From the NCBI RefSeq assembly GCF_025398175.1, contig NZ_CP099735.1, positions 558,001-622,000 of the forward strand: a DNA stretch of 64,000 nucleotides. Reading direction: 5' to 3'. The notes beneath the pieces were generated by a model. That model ran no database searches. It saw only the letters and a program-made list of their open reading frames with translations, and was not told the origin of the DNA. The stretch comes from Photobacterium sp. TY1-4. GTDB lineage: Bacteria > Pseudomonadota > Gammaproteobacteria > Enterobacterales > Vibrionaceae. Below, in pieces: positions 1 to 8,021 of this stretch. Position 1 is the first letter of the stretch. Each line of letters starts with the position of its first letter. The translations under genes were made by a program, and so were the position numbers.

Positions 1-43
1 ATGATCTGCCAAACGGGATCAAGCCGTTATTCCTGACTAAAGC

Positions 44-1453
44 TTATTTCGATTCATCAGCCGGTTGCGACGAGGAGATTTTCACCTCACGCGACAACGC
101 CTGTCCCTTGAGGGCAACTACGGTTGCAATCAAGGCGACCGCCCCCACCCCGGCCATGCCGACATAAATCAGGCTGAATGCCTGCGCCAAGCGTTGCGGA
201 TCAATCGCATCCGGGCTCAGAGTGCTGCCTTCGCCGACAACCACCGGCACTTTGCTGTGAAACAACATGGCACAAATCGCCACGCCAATCGCACCGCCCA
301 ATTCCCGGCCGTAGTTGAACATGGATGTCCCGATCCCGCGGTCCTCCGGCGGCAACACATTCTGCACCACGACACTCAATGACGGTAAGGTCAATCCCAG
401 TCCTGCACCCGCCAACGCCAGTGCCACCACCGGCAACCAGCCGAGATACAGGGCAAACAAGCCGACGGCCGCAAAGAAGAAGCCTACTACGACGAATGAC
501 TTGTAATAACCGGTTTTCGCGATTCGGCGGCCTCCCAGATAAGCACCTCCCGTGATGCTGACCATAAAGGCCATCATCATCAAACCACTGTCAAAAGCCG
601 ACATCCCCTGTTGCCACTGCATCTGAAGCGGCAGATACACCAACACCGCAAACATCAGCAACTGAGAGCAACAAATCAGGATCACACTGGTGAGGTAACC
701 CGGCAACTTCGCCAGTCTGCCGGGCAAAATGGGATCGTGAACCTTTCGCTCCACCAGCACCAATGCCATGACAAACACAACGAACAGAACAATCACGCCG
801 GTGCGATCAAAGGTTAATTCCGGTGAAAGCATAAGAAGTAAGAGCGTCGTGAGTACCATCAACAATCCGGCACCGATCCAGTCGAAAGGGCTTTGGCGTC
901 CCTGATTCAGGTGTTTCAGATTAGTGTTGATCAGCCACAACGCCAGGCCGCCCAGCGGCAGGTTGATCCAGAACACCCAGCGCCAGCTAAGCTGCTCGGC
1001 GAAAAAGCCCCCCAGCAACGGCCCGGCAATACTGGACACCGCATAAACTGCGGAGATATAGCCCTGGTATTTCCCGACCTCTCGTGCAGGAATGCTGTCG
1101 GCTATCACCGTAAAGGCCAAGGCAATCAAGCCACCGCCGCCAATGCCCTGCAGTATCCGGGAAGCCACGAGTGAAGTCAGATCCTGAGACAAACCACAAG
1201 CAACAGAGCCCAGTACAAATAAGATAACGCTCATATTGAGCATTTTGACCCGGCCAAAAATATCACTCAGCTTGCCGTATACCGGCAAGACCGCCGTCGC
1301 CGCAAGTAAATAAGCCGTGATCACCCAGGTCAATGCCTGCCCGGCCCCCATCTCTTGCCCGATGATCGGCAATGGCGTGGTAACAATACTTTTTTCTAAA
1401 GATCCCAGTGCAATCACTAAAGCGACACTAGCAAAAATCGTTTTTGGCGACAT
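44..1453 (-). CDS. MFS drug/proton antiporter, DHA2 (EmrB/QacA) type
   Basis: A 469-residue inner-membrane protein, probably an efflux pump using the proton gradient. The N-terminal segment has the MFS motif A core (GKLSDIFGR near residue 60) and a motif C-like AGPLLGG near residue 140, as in DHA2 exporters; many hydrophobic segments follow to the C-terminus. I chose the start at 1453 because an AGGAGG-type ribosome site lies just upstream; a longer reading frame extends to 1528 but has no such site. It is divergent from the LysR regulator at 1559, the usual layout of a regulator controlling its neighbour. Substrate unknown. Confidence 0.85.
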   Translation of the reverse strand: MSPKTIFASVALVIALGSLEKSIVTTPLPIIGQEMGAGQALTWVITAYLLAATAVLPVYGKLSDIFGRVKMLNMSVILFVLGSVACGLSQDLTSLVASRILQGIGGGGLIALAFTVIADSIPAREVGKYQGYISAVYAVSSIAGPLLGGFFAEQLSWRWVFWINLPLGGLALWLINTNLKHLNQGRQSPFDWIGAGLLMVLTTLLLLMLSPELTFDRTGVIVLFVVFVMALVLVERKVHDPILPGRLAKLPGYLTSVILICCSQLLMFAVLVYLPLQMQWQQGMSAFDSGLMMMAFMVSITGGAYLGGRRIAKTGYYKSFVVVGFFFAAVGLFALYLGWLPVVALALAGAGLGLTLPSLSVVVQNVLPPEDRGIGTSMFNYGRELGGAIGVAICAMLFHSKVPVVVGEGSTLSPDAIDPQRLAQAFSLIYVGMAGVGAVALIATVVALKGQALSREVKISSSQPADESK

Positions 1454-1558
1454 GTATCCTCCTTCTTGTGGCGACGGCAAGCATAATGCAACTTTAAACT
1501 CTCGAAAATAGGATATAATGAACCTCAAAGTTCCATAAATGGGATCTTCAGCGAGACG

Positions 1559-2479
1559 ATGAAACTTGATGATTTAGAACTTTTCCTGGCGGTAGTGAAA
1601 TCGGGCAGCTTTGCGGCTGCCGCACGTAAAAAGAATATACCCACCAGCACCCTCAGCCGCCGGGTCCAGCAGCTCGAGACCGATACCGGGCGTAAGCTGC
1701 TGCTGCGGCATGCCAAAGAGATGAGCCTGACCAAAGATGGCCAGCTCTTCGTACAACAGTTCTCTACACTGTTTGACGATATCGAAACCCGACTGATCAA
1801 TATTGCTGAAGAGAAGGAGCAGCTGTCCGGTTTAATTGTGATGAACTCGCCGATTAATCCAATCCAGCATCCGATTGGTCAGCTGGCGCTGGAGTTCGCC
1901 CGTCTGCATCCGAAAGTTCAACTGCGCTTTCAGCTTGGGAACCAACTGGATTACTACATGCGGGGAGACATCGATATCGCGCTGAGATTTGGCAAACAGC
2001 CGGCATCTGACTGGATCCAGAAATGGATCGCCCACAATCCATCCCTGCTATGTGCCAGCCGTGAATACCTCGACACGCACCCGCCGGTGACGCATCCCAA
2101 CCAACTGCATCAGCATCACCTGTTAACCTCGAATCCGGCACATAAATGGTTCTTCCGCCACCCCGACGGCGAAACCTTCCAGATGGTCCATAACGCCCGG
2201 ATTCAGTCCGATGAGCTGGAGTCGGTCCATTACGCCGCGGCGGCGGGATTCGGGATTGCCAAGCTACCGGAATGGTATGCCACGGAGCTCATCCACCGTC
2301 ATGAACTGGCAGCAGTTATACCGGAATGGCAAATGGAAGGCACAGACCTAGTGATCCTCCATCCCCAGCGCAAACTGTTATCCGAGCGTGCGCTGGCCCT
2401 GATTGACTATATCAATACCCACTGGACCGGCGTCACCTCAACGTCTTTGTTAACCCGAGAACACCGTCGTGAAACATGA
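1559..2479 (+). CDS. LysR-family transcriptional regulator
   Basis: A 306-residue LysR-type regulator. Residues 1-60 form the winged helix-turn-helix (GSFAAAARKKNIPTSTLSRR is the recognition region), followed by a substrate-binding domain from about residue 90. The closest general type is the subgroup that controls adjacent exporters or oxidoreductases. It is transcribed away from the MFS gene with about 105 bases between the two starts, so control of that gene and of itself is the likely role. The effector cannot be deduced. Confidence 0.85.
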   Translation: MKLDDLELFLAVVKSGSFAAAARKKNIPTSTLSRRVQQLETDTGRKLLLRHAKEMSLTKDGQLFVQQFSTLFDDIETRLINIAEEKEQLSGLIVMNSPINPIQHPIGQLALEFARLHPKVQLRFQLGNQLDYYMRGDIDIALRFGKQPASDWIQKWIAHNPSLLCASREYLDTHPPVTHPNQLHQHHLLTSNPAHKWFFRHPDGETFQMVHNARIQSDELESVHYAAAAGFGIAKLPEWYATELIHRHELAAVIPEWQMEGTDLVILHPQRKLLSERALALIDYINTHWTGVTSTSLLTREHRRET

Positions 2480-2658
2480 TTACAACATATAATTTGATAT
2501 TCAATACAGATTTATCGCCGATGTCTTGACTCGACCTTACATGGACCGCTATCTTATTTTATATAGAAAAATAAGTAATTCCGGTCCTCGACACCGCGCT
2601 CATGGCGCAGTCAAATACCCGTGCTCGAGGTGAGTCTGACTTGATAAATGAGAAACTT

Positions 2659-3783
2659 ATGTTTGCCATAACCCACGTTGATGTATTTGACGGCCGCCGC
2701 ACGATCAAAGATCAAGCGATTATCATCGAAGGCGATACAATTCAAACCGTCTGCCCAATGCAAGAGGTTCAGTTGCCTGCAGCCACCCTGGATGCCAGCG
2801 GCCTGACGGCTACAGCCGGTTTTATCGACATTCAATTGAACGGCTGTGGGGGCGTACTGTTGAATACCGATATCCGACAGTCAACGCTGGATATCATGAA
2901 CCAGACCAACCTGCGTCACGGCACCACCCAATACCTGCCGACATTTATCACCAGTGACCAAGAGCCCATGCACAAGGTCATCGACCTGATCGGAGATATC
3001 GAAGCCCGGGAAGCCCAGGGAATTCTCGGCCTCCACCTGGAAGGGCCTTTTATTAGCAAAGCTAAAAAAGGCGCGCACGATCCGATTCATATTCGTCACC
3101 TCGACGAAATGACCGCCTATTATCTGGCTGATCATGCCGATAAAATTAAGGTGATCACTTTAGCGCCGGAAAACTGCGAACAGTCCGTCATCAATATTCT
3201 GACCGAGGCCGGCATTACGGTATCAATGGGCCACACCAACGCCCGATATGATGAACTGCTCAATAAGCATGGGATCACCATGGCCACCCACCTGTTTAAT
3301 GCCATGAGTCCTTTTGGCTCTCGTGAACCTGGCGCCGTCGGGTATGTTTTTGACAAAAAACCCTACGCCGGGATTATTGTGGATGGGATCCACGCTGACT
3401 TCGCTTCGGTTCGGATCGCGCATCAGGTATTAGGCGATCGCCTGTTTATGGTCACCGATGCGGTGACGCCAGCCGGGACGGACATGGCAGAGTATGACAT
3501 GGCCGGCACCAAAGCCTATGTCACGGCCGGAAAATGCCACTACGCGGATGGCACGATTGCCGGCGCCGCAATTACCATGATTGAAGGTGTGAAAAACCTG
3601 ATCCACGAAGTCGGGGTCAGCCGGGAAGAAGCGTTGCGGATGGCCAGCCTCTACCCTGCGCGCGCGCTGAATATCGATGATGAATATGGAAAAATCGCCG
3701 CCGGGTATAAAGCCAATATCACGCTCTTGACCCCCGCGAATGACGTGCACGGCGTCTTCCAAATGGGCGTTCAAAAAGTGTAG
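2659..3783 (+). CDS. nagA: N-acetylglucosamine-6-phosphate deacetylase
   Basis: A 374-residue cytoplasmic amidohydrolase that converts GlcNAc-6-phosphate to glucosamine-6-phosphate plus acetate, in chitin and amino-sugar use. Visible family motifs: GFIDIQLNGCGG (residues 54-65), LHLEGPF with the metal-binding Glu, GHTNA, ATHLFNAM with the metal-binding His, DGIHAD, and VTDA carrying the catalytic Asp. I place the start at the ATG at 2659, aligning with the E. coli NagA N-terminus (MYALT); an upstream ATG at 2602 would add 19 unrelated residues. No nagB, nagE or nagC lies beside it, so it stands alone here. Confidence 0.93.
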   Translation: MFAITHVDVFDGRRTIKDQAIIIEGDTIQTVCPMQEVQLPAATLDASGLTATAGFIDIQLNGCGGVLLNTDIRQSTLDIMNQTNLRHGTTQYLPTFITSDQEPMHKVIDLIGDIEAREAQGILGLHLEGPFISKAKKGAHDPIHIRHLDEMTAYYLADHADKIKVITLAPENCEQSVINILTEAGITVSMGHTNARYDELLNKHGITMATHLFNAMSPFGSREPGAVGYVFDKKPYAGIIVDGIHADFASVRIAHQVLGDRLFMVTDAVTPAGTDMAEYDMAGTKAYVTAGKCHYADGTIAGAAITMIEGVKNLIHEVGVSREEALRMASLYPARALNIDDEYGKIAAGYKANITLLTPANDVHGVFQMGVQKV

Positions 3784-3890
3784 CCCGCAGTGACGTACTG
3801 CAAAGTTGCACTCATGGCCGCTATCCCCGGCCACGAACGTGCAATGCACGGCAGCCTGAAACGAGCAATAAATACGAGTTGGTAATGAGA

Positions 3891-3917
3891 AAAAAGCGAG
3901 CCGAGGCTCGCTTTTTC
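3891..3917. terminator. Bidirectional rho-independent terminator after nagA
   Basis: A stem of AAAAAGCGAGCC paired with GGCTCGCTTTTT (overlapping centre) lies between nagA and the convergent small membrane-protein gene. A-run and T-run on either side allow it to serve both strands. Confidence 0.8.
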
Positions 3918-3950
3918 GTTGAAATTCTTTTGTTATTTATCCGGTAAATA

Positions 3951-4340
3951 TTAGTTCTGCGTAGCAAGCTGAGTCATGGGCCCCGCAGGAGCTGCCGCTT
4001 TCACCCGCGCCATCTGGAACTCACGCAGCCTTGAATACAGGTAAGTCACCACAATCGAGAAGAACAGGTAAGACAGTGCAAACACAATCGGCGAGTTAAT
4101 CAACTTCGCTTCCATCCCCCACATAACGCCAGTGATGGTAACGCCCATTTTCGCCATCATCCCCATCAGTAGCATCAGCAAAGCCAATTGCGGGTAACGA
4201 GTCGAGCAACGGAATGCCAGCCAGTACCCCGTACCCACCGCCATTGCGGCGATACCAAAACCGGCCATAAATGAATGAAAATGTTCGCCGGAAAGTACGC
4301 CACCGACAGTAGACAATAGGAAAATCAGCACGAACTTCAT
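3951..4340 (-). CDS. Small four-helix membrane protein, function unknown
   Basis: A 129-residue hydrophobic protein with about four membrane segments (residues 1-20, 28-48, 55-78, 90-112) and a short Ala/Pro-rich cytoplasmic-looking tail. The start at 4340 follows a GGGGTG ribosome-site-like stretch; a longer frame to 4424 adds a poorly hydrophobic N-terminus. I do not recognise the family. It is convergent with nagA and divergent from the long cheV upstream region. Confidence 0.6.
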   Translation of the reverse strand: MKFVLIFLLSTVGGVLSGEHFHSFMAGFGIAAMAVGTGYWLAFRCSTRYPQLALLMLLMGMMAKMGVTITGVMWGMEAKLINSPIVFALSYLFFSIVVTYLYSRLREFQMARVKAAAPAGPMTQLATQN

Positions 4341-4424
4341 GGTTTCACCCCAACCCAAATCACAAATAACACAACTTTCGACCAGAATTTTCTTTACCGG
4401 GCTATTTTCCCATGACTTGTACAT

Positions 4425-4920
4425 TTTTCATACTCACCCCCACCCGAACGAATCCTGATAATTTGCATAATTTTCATTTATTTACATTTTGTAACAAGCT
4501 AACCGCATGATTCATCGAGCACGGTAAGATCTAAGTTAAAACATTGTTAATATTGTTTAGTTTTGTAAGTTATCTTTTCTAAGCCGAGTTTGACCTTAAT
4601 TTATTTCAACTCGAAGCAAAAATATTTCAATTGCACAGCGAGAAGTATCAAGGATGACGTAGATTTGTTTATTAAATATGGAATTTAAGATTTGAGTTTT
4701 GCAGCGCCAAAAACGTGAACCCGCCCTCGTGTAACGAACCGGCACCGAATTGACGTCACACTCCCGAAGCATATGTGACCAGGCTCATAATAAGCGCAAT
4801 GCGATCGTTATCAAGCTCTCCAATCGCTATCCCCAACCGATTAAAGGCGTGACAACACAAGAATGTGGCACTTATAATCCGATGAAGTAATTAACAATTC
4901 TAAGAGCAGTCGGGCAACCT
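4425..4920. other. Long AT-rich intergenic region upstream of cheV
   Basis: About 500 bases without a credible gene. It is AT-rich on the left and holds the cheV promoter near its right end. I see no tRNA, riboswitch or repeat in it. Confidence 0.6.
4849..4878 (+). promoter_or_regulatory. Candidate sigma-70 promoter of cheV
   Basis: GTGACA at 4849-4854 and a perfect TATAAT at 4873-4878, separated by 18 bases, about 40 bases before the cheV start. This is a pattern match only. Confidence 0.45.
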
Positions 4921-5865
4921 ATGGCCAATATTCTCGATTCCGTTGATCAGCGCACGCAGCTTGTTGGTGAGAACCGTTTAGAGCTCCTTATCTTTCAACT
5001 GAACTCTGCTCAGCTGTTTGCAATCAACGTGTTCAAAGTCAAAGAAGTCGTCAAACTTCCCAAGTTGAACAGCCTCCCCGGCTCTCACCCCAATATTACC
5101 GGTGTCGCCTGTATTCGCGGCCTCTCTATTCCGGTGATTGACCTGCGCCAGGCAATTGGCATGCGTGCGACCGAAACCGGGGGTGAGCAAAACATGATCA
5201 TCACCGAATACAACCGGACCATTCAGGCGTTTCTGGTCGGTCAGGTCATGAACATCGAAAATTTGACCTGGAAAGATATTCAGCCGCCACCAAGTCAGGT
5301 TGGCCGCAACAACTACCTCACGGCCATCACCAAGCTCCAGCGGGGGGGGATGGATCGCCTGGTTAGTATTATTGACGTTGAAAAGGTACTGGCAGAAATT
5401 GTCGATTATGATGTCCAGATTTCTGAAAATGTCCTCGATAGCGAAATTGCCAACCACTTCCACGGCCAGAAAGTACTGATCGTCGATGATTCATCAACGG
5501 CGCGCGCGCAAATCCGCGATACCCTGTCACAACTCGGTTTGCAGGTAATTGAAGCCAGCAATGGCTTGATTGCCCTGAATATGCTGAAAAAATGGTGCGA
5601 TGAAGGCAAACACATCAACGACGAATTGCTGATGATGTTCACCGACGCCGAAATGCCCGAGATGGATGGTTACAAGCTCACCCATGAAATCCGTAATGAT
5701 GAACGCATGAAAGATTTGCATATCGCCCTGAACACCTCACTCAGTGGTAGTTTCAATGAGGCGATGGTGAAGAAAGTCGGCTGTGACCGCTTTATTTCTA
5801 AATTCCAGCCGGATCTGTTGGTTGAAGTGGTTCAGGAACGCCTCAGAACGGTCCTGTCAGCCTGA
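4921..5865 (+). CDS. cheV: Chemotaxis coupling protein CheV (CheW domain fused to receiver)
   Basis: A 314-residue cytoplasmic protein linking chemoreceptors to CheA. Residues about 15-160 are a CheW-like domain; residues about 180-312 are a receiver domain with the acidic pair in VDDS (near 190), phosphoacceptor Asp in FTDAEMPEMDG, the conserved Thr/Ser in NTSLSG and the conserved Lys in SKFQP. All receiver residues needed for phosphorylation are present. It stands alone and is not in a che operon, which is usual for vibrio CheV paralogues. A receptor gene lies at 40 kb but is not linked. Confidence 0.93.
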   Translation: MANILDSVDQRTQLVGENRLELLIFQLNSAQLFAINVFKVKEVVKLPKLNSLPGSHPNITGVACIRGLSIPVIDLRQAIGMRATETGGEQNMIITEYNRTIQAFLVGQVMNIENLTWKDIQPPPSQVGRNNYLTAITKLQRGGMDRLVSIIDVEKVLAEIVDYDVQISENVLDSEIANHFHGQKVLIVDDSSTARAQIRDTLSQLGLQVIEASNGLIALNMLKKWCDEGKHINDELLMMFTDAEMPEMDGYKLTHEIRNDERMKDLHIALNTSLSGSFNEAMVKKVGCDRFISKFQPDLLVEVVQERLRTVLSA

Positions 5866-6059
5866 TTCCTGCCCCTGTTGCAGCGGCTCATGATTCGTTT
5901 TGAGCCGCTGATTCAGTGCCGAGCCATCGGCTCTCCCTTCTGTTTTTCTGTTTTCCTCTATCTCCTTGCTCTCGCACATTCCAGTCCTCCGACGCCTAGC
6001 AGTAAATCAGGCTGAAATGGAGAACGGATATTTTCAGGAACAGTGCAATCCACTGTGAT

Positions 6060-6290
6060 TCATCCCAACACATTTGAGTACTCCTTCTGGGTAGGATCCA
6101 TCTTGATGACCGCCTCCCCCAGCGAGGCCAGGGATTGCCAGGCCCGCAGGGTTTCCCCATGGAGAATATCAATCTGTTGTGCCCGGACATCGCCGGACTT
6201 CACCACCAGTTGCAACACCAGCAACGCCAGGATACAAAGTGGAAGCACCCAACTCGGTGCTCCCTTTGCTGAAGTGTGTTTCATCATCAA
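6060..6290 (-). CDS. Small membrane-anchored protein downstream of pdsO, unknown
   Basis: A 76-residue protein with one hydrophobic segment (residues 13-32) near the N-terminus and a polar C-terminal part likely outside the cytoplasm. It follows the OmpA-like gene by 15 bases in the same direction and has a GAGGG ribosome-site-like sequence overlapping that spacer, so it is probably co-transcribed. I compared it by eye with the class GN sortase N-terminus expected at this locus and saw no similarity. Function unknown. Confidence 0.5.
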   Translation of the reverse strand: MMMKHTSAKGAPSWVLPLCILALLVLQLVVKSGDVRAQQIDILHGETLRAWQSLASLGEAVIKMDPTQKEYSNVLG

Positions 6291-6305
6291 CCCTCTTCCA
6301 TCCCC

Positions 6306-7088
6306 TTAGTTGGCATGTGCTGTCTGCACGGCGTCCAGAGAGCTGCGCAACGTGACACGACGATCGAAGAAGTCGCCTTCAAAACTCTGCTCGGCTTTCA
6401 GCGGCTCCTGATCCCCAAAAGCTGACGCAAACACTTGCTGCGGGTCGATTCCACGTTGTTCCAGATAGGTTCGGACCGCTTCAACCCGGCGCTTAGACAG
6501 CTCGTAGTTTTTGATACTGTCACCACGGCGATCGGCGTAGCCCGACAGCTCCCAGCTCACTTCCGGCGCTTGCTTCATCAACTCAGCCAGTTCGTCCAGT
6601 TGGGCCATAAACACGGGTTCAATCTCAGCCGAACCTGTCCGGAAGTGAACATTCATTTCCAGGCCCAGGTCTATTGGACGCGCTTCCTGATCCCGCTCTG
6701 CCAGGCGGGCCTGAATCACTTCCTGTTGCAGGCGGGCCAGCTCAGTCTGCGATGAATTAAACTCGGCACTGATCCGCTCAAGCTCAGCATTGCGGGTGGT
6801 CAGAAACGCAACTTCCTCCGTTTGCTCCTGAATGTAACTGTCCTGTCCAACCGTGGTGCCGACAATCCCGCCGACGATAGCCCCGACCACCGCACCAGCC
6901 GGACCGCCGATCAACGCCCCCATGGCTGCGCCTGAGCCCAGCCCGATCAGTTGCTCATCTTTCGCAACGCCGTAGCTGTTTTGATGCGGGCGATCGGACG
7001 ACTGGACATTATCCGCATGAGCCGAGGTGGCGACAGTGGATGTGATCAACGTGGTTGCGATCAGTGTTGCAATAAGCTGCTTTTTCAT
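6306..7088 (-). CDS. pdsO: Sortase-associated OmpA-like protein PdsO
   Basis: A 260-residue envelope protein. It has a signal peptide (residues 1-26, ending SAHA-D), a glycine-rich double segment (about 50-85, GAAMGALIGGPAGAVVGAIV type), a coiled-coil stretch (about 90-140), and a C-terminal OmpA domain (about 150-250) with the peptidoglycan-binding pattern SGYADRRGD and LSKRRVEAVR. This architecture matches the OmpA protein of the proteobacterial dedicated sortase system. The start at 7088 follows a GAGGA ribosome site. It is divergent from the matching response regulator. The assignment is by recognition of the three-gene set and architecture. Confidence 0.75.
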   Translation of the reverse strand: MKKQLIATLIATTLITSTVATSAHADNVQSSDRPHQNSYGVAKDEQLIGLGSGAAMGALIGGPAGAVVGAIVGGIVGTTVGQDSYIQEQTEEVAFLTTRNAELERISAEFNSSQTELARLQQEVIQARLAERDQEARPIDLGLEMNVHFRTGSAEIEPVFMAQLDELAELMKQAPEVSWELSGYADRRGDSIKNYELSKRRVEAVRTYLEQRGIDPQQVFASAFGDQEPLKAEQSFEGDFFDRRVTLRSSLDAVQTAHAN

Positions 7089-7334
7089 GGTGTGTTCCTC
7101 ATCGGTGATGTCGTGGCGAAGGGTATCCCTCGCTGCTGTTGATGAGTTCATTTAACCAAGCCGATCTGGCAATCCCGGGGACAAAAAAAGGCAATCTGCT
7201 GATCAATTGTGGCAAAAAAAGGGCAATCGCTGCCCTGACCTTTTATCACTTATTTTTTGATGTATAGTCAGCACATTGCCACAATCCGCCACCTGAAAAT
7301 CATTCGGTCTGGCACCGCGCAGCAAAGGTTTGTT

Positions 7335-8021
7335 ATGAAGAAAATTGCCATTGTCGAAGATGAAACTGCAATCCGCGAAAATTACATGGATGTTCTGGAA
7401 AAACACGGCTATCACGTTCAGGGCTTCGATAATCGCCCGGAAGCACAGGCCGCGTTTGAACTCAGCCTGCCGGATCTGGCGATTATTGACATCGGCCTGC
7501 AAGGCGAGATAGACGGCGGCTTTACCCTGTGTCAGGCATTGCGGGCCATGTCCCCGACACTACCAATCATTTTTCTGACCGCGCGGGACAGCGACTTTGA
7601 TACCGTGTGCGGGCTGCGGATGGGCGCAGACGATTACCTGACCAAAGATATCAGCCTGCCGCATTTGGTTGCCCGCATCGCCGCTTTGTTCCGGCGCAGC
7701 GATTTGCTGGCCACGCCTTCTGTGCAGGAAACCCTGATAGAGCGCGGCTCGCTCACCATAGATCAAAACAAGATGCAGGTTTTTTGGAACCAGCACCGCA
7801 TTGAGCTGACCGTGACCGAATTCTGGATGGTGCATGCACTGGCCAAACGCCCAGGCCATGTCAAAAGCCGTCATGATTTGATGGACGAAGCGCAGGTGGT
7901 TGTCGATGACAGTACCATTACCTCCCATATCAAACGCATCCGGAAAAAATTCCTGCAGCTTGATCCGCAGTTCGACCGGATCAACACCGTCTATGGTATG
8001 GGGTATCGATGGGGCGAGTAA
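7335..8021 (+). CDS. pdsR: Response regulator of the dedicated sortase system, PdsR type
   Basis: A 228-residue OmpR-class regulator. The receiver domain (1-120) has the acidic residues in IVEDE, phosphoacceptor Asp in IIDIGL, conserved Thr in FLTARD and Lys in LTKDIS; the C-terminal winged helix runs from about 135 (LTVTEFWMVHALAKRPGHV, DSTITSHIKRIRKKF, YGMGYRW). The receiver loop GLQGEIDGGF and the WMVHALA stretch are characteristic of the sortase-linked subgroup. The start at 7335 follows AAAGG. Its end overlaps the kinase start by 13 bases, so the two are translationally coupled. Confidence 0.8.
   Translation: MKKIAIVEDETAIRENYMDVLEKHGYHVQGFDNRPEAQAAFELSLPDLAIIDIGLQGEIDGGFTLCQALRAMSPTLPIIFLTARDSDFDTVCGLRMGADDYLTKDISLPHLVARIAALFRRSDLLATPSVQETLIERGSLTIDQNKMQVFWNQHRIELTVTEFWMVHALAKRPGHVKSRHDLMDEAQVVVDDSTITSHIKRIRKKFLQLDPQFDRINTVYGMGYRWGE

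Noticed and set aside
4425..4920. Sigma-54 or flagellar sigma-28 promoter for cheV
   Set aside because: TGGCAC occurs at 4866 but without TTGCW at the required distance; a sigma-70 match fits better.
6060..6290. 76-residue membrane protein as a truncated sortase
   Set aside because: No TLxTC-like catalytic motif and no similarity to class GN sortase N-termini.
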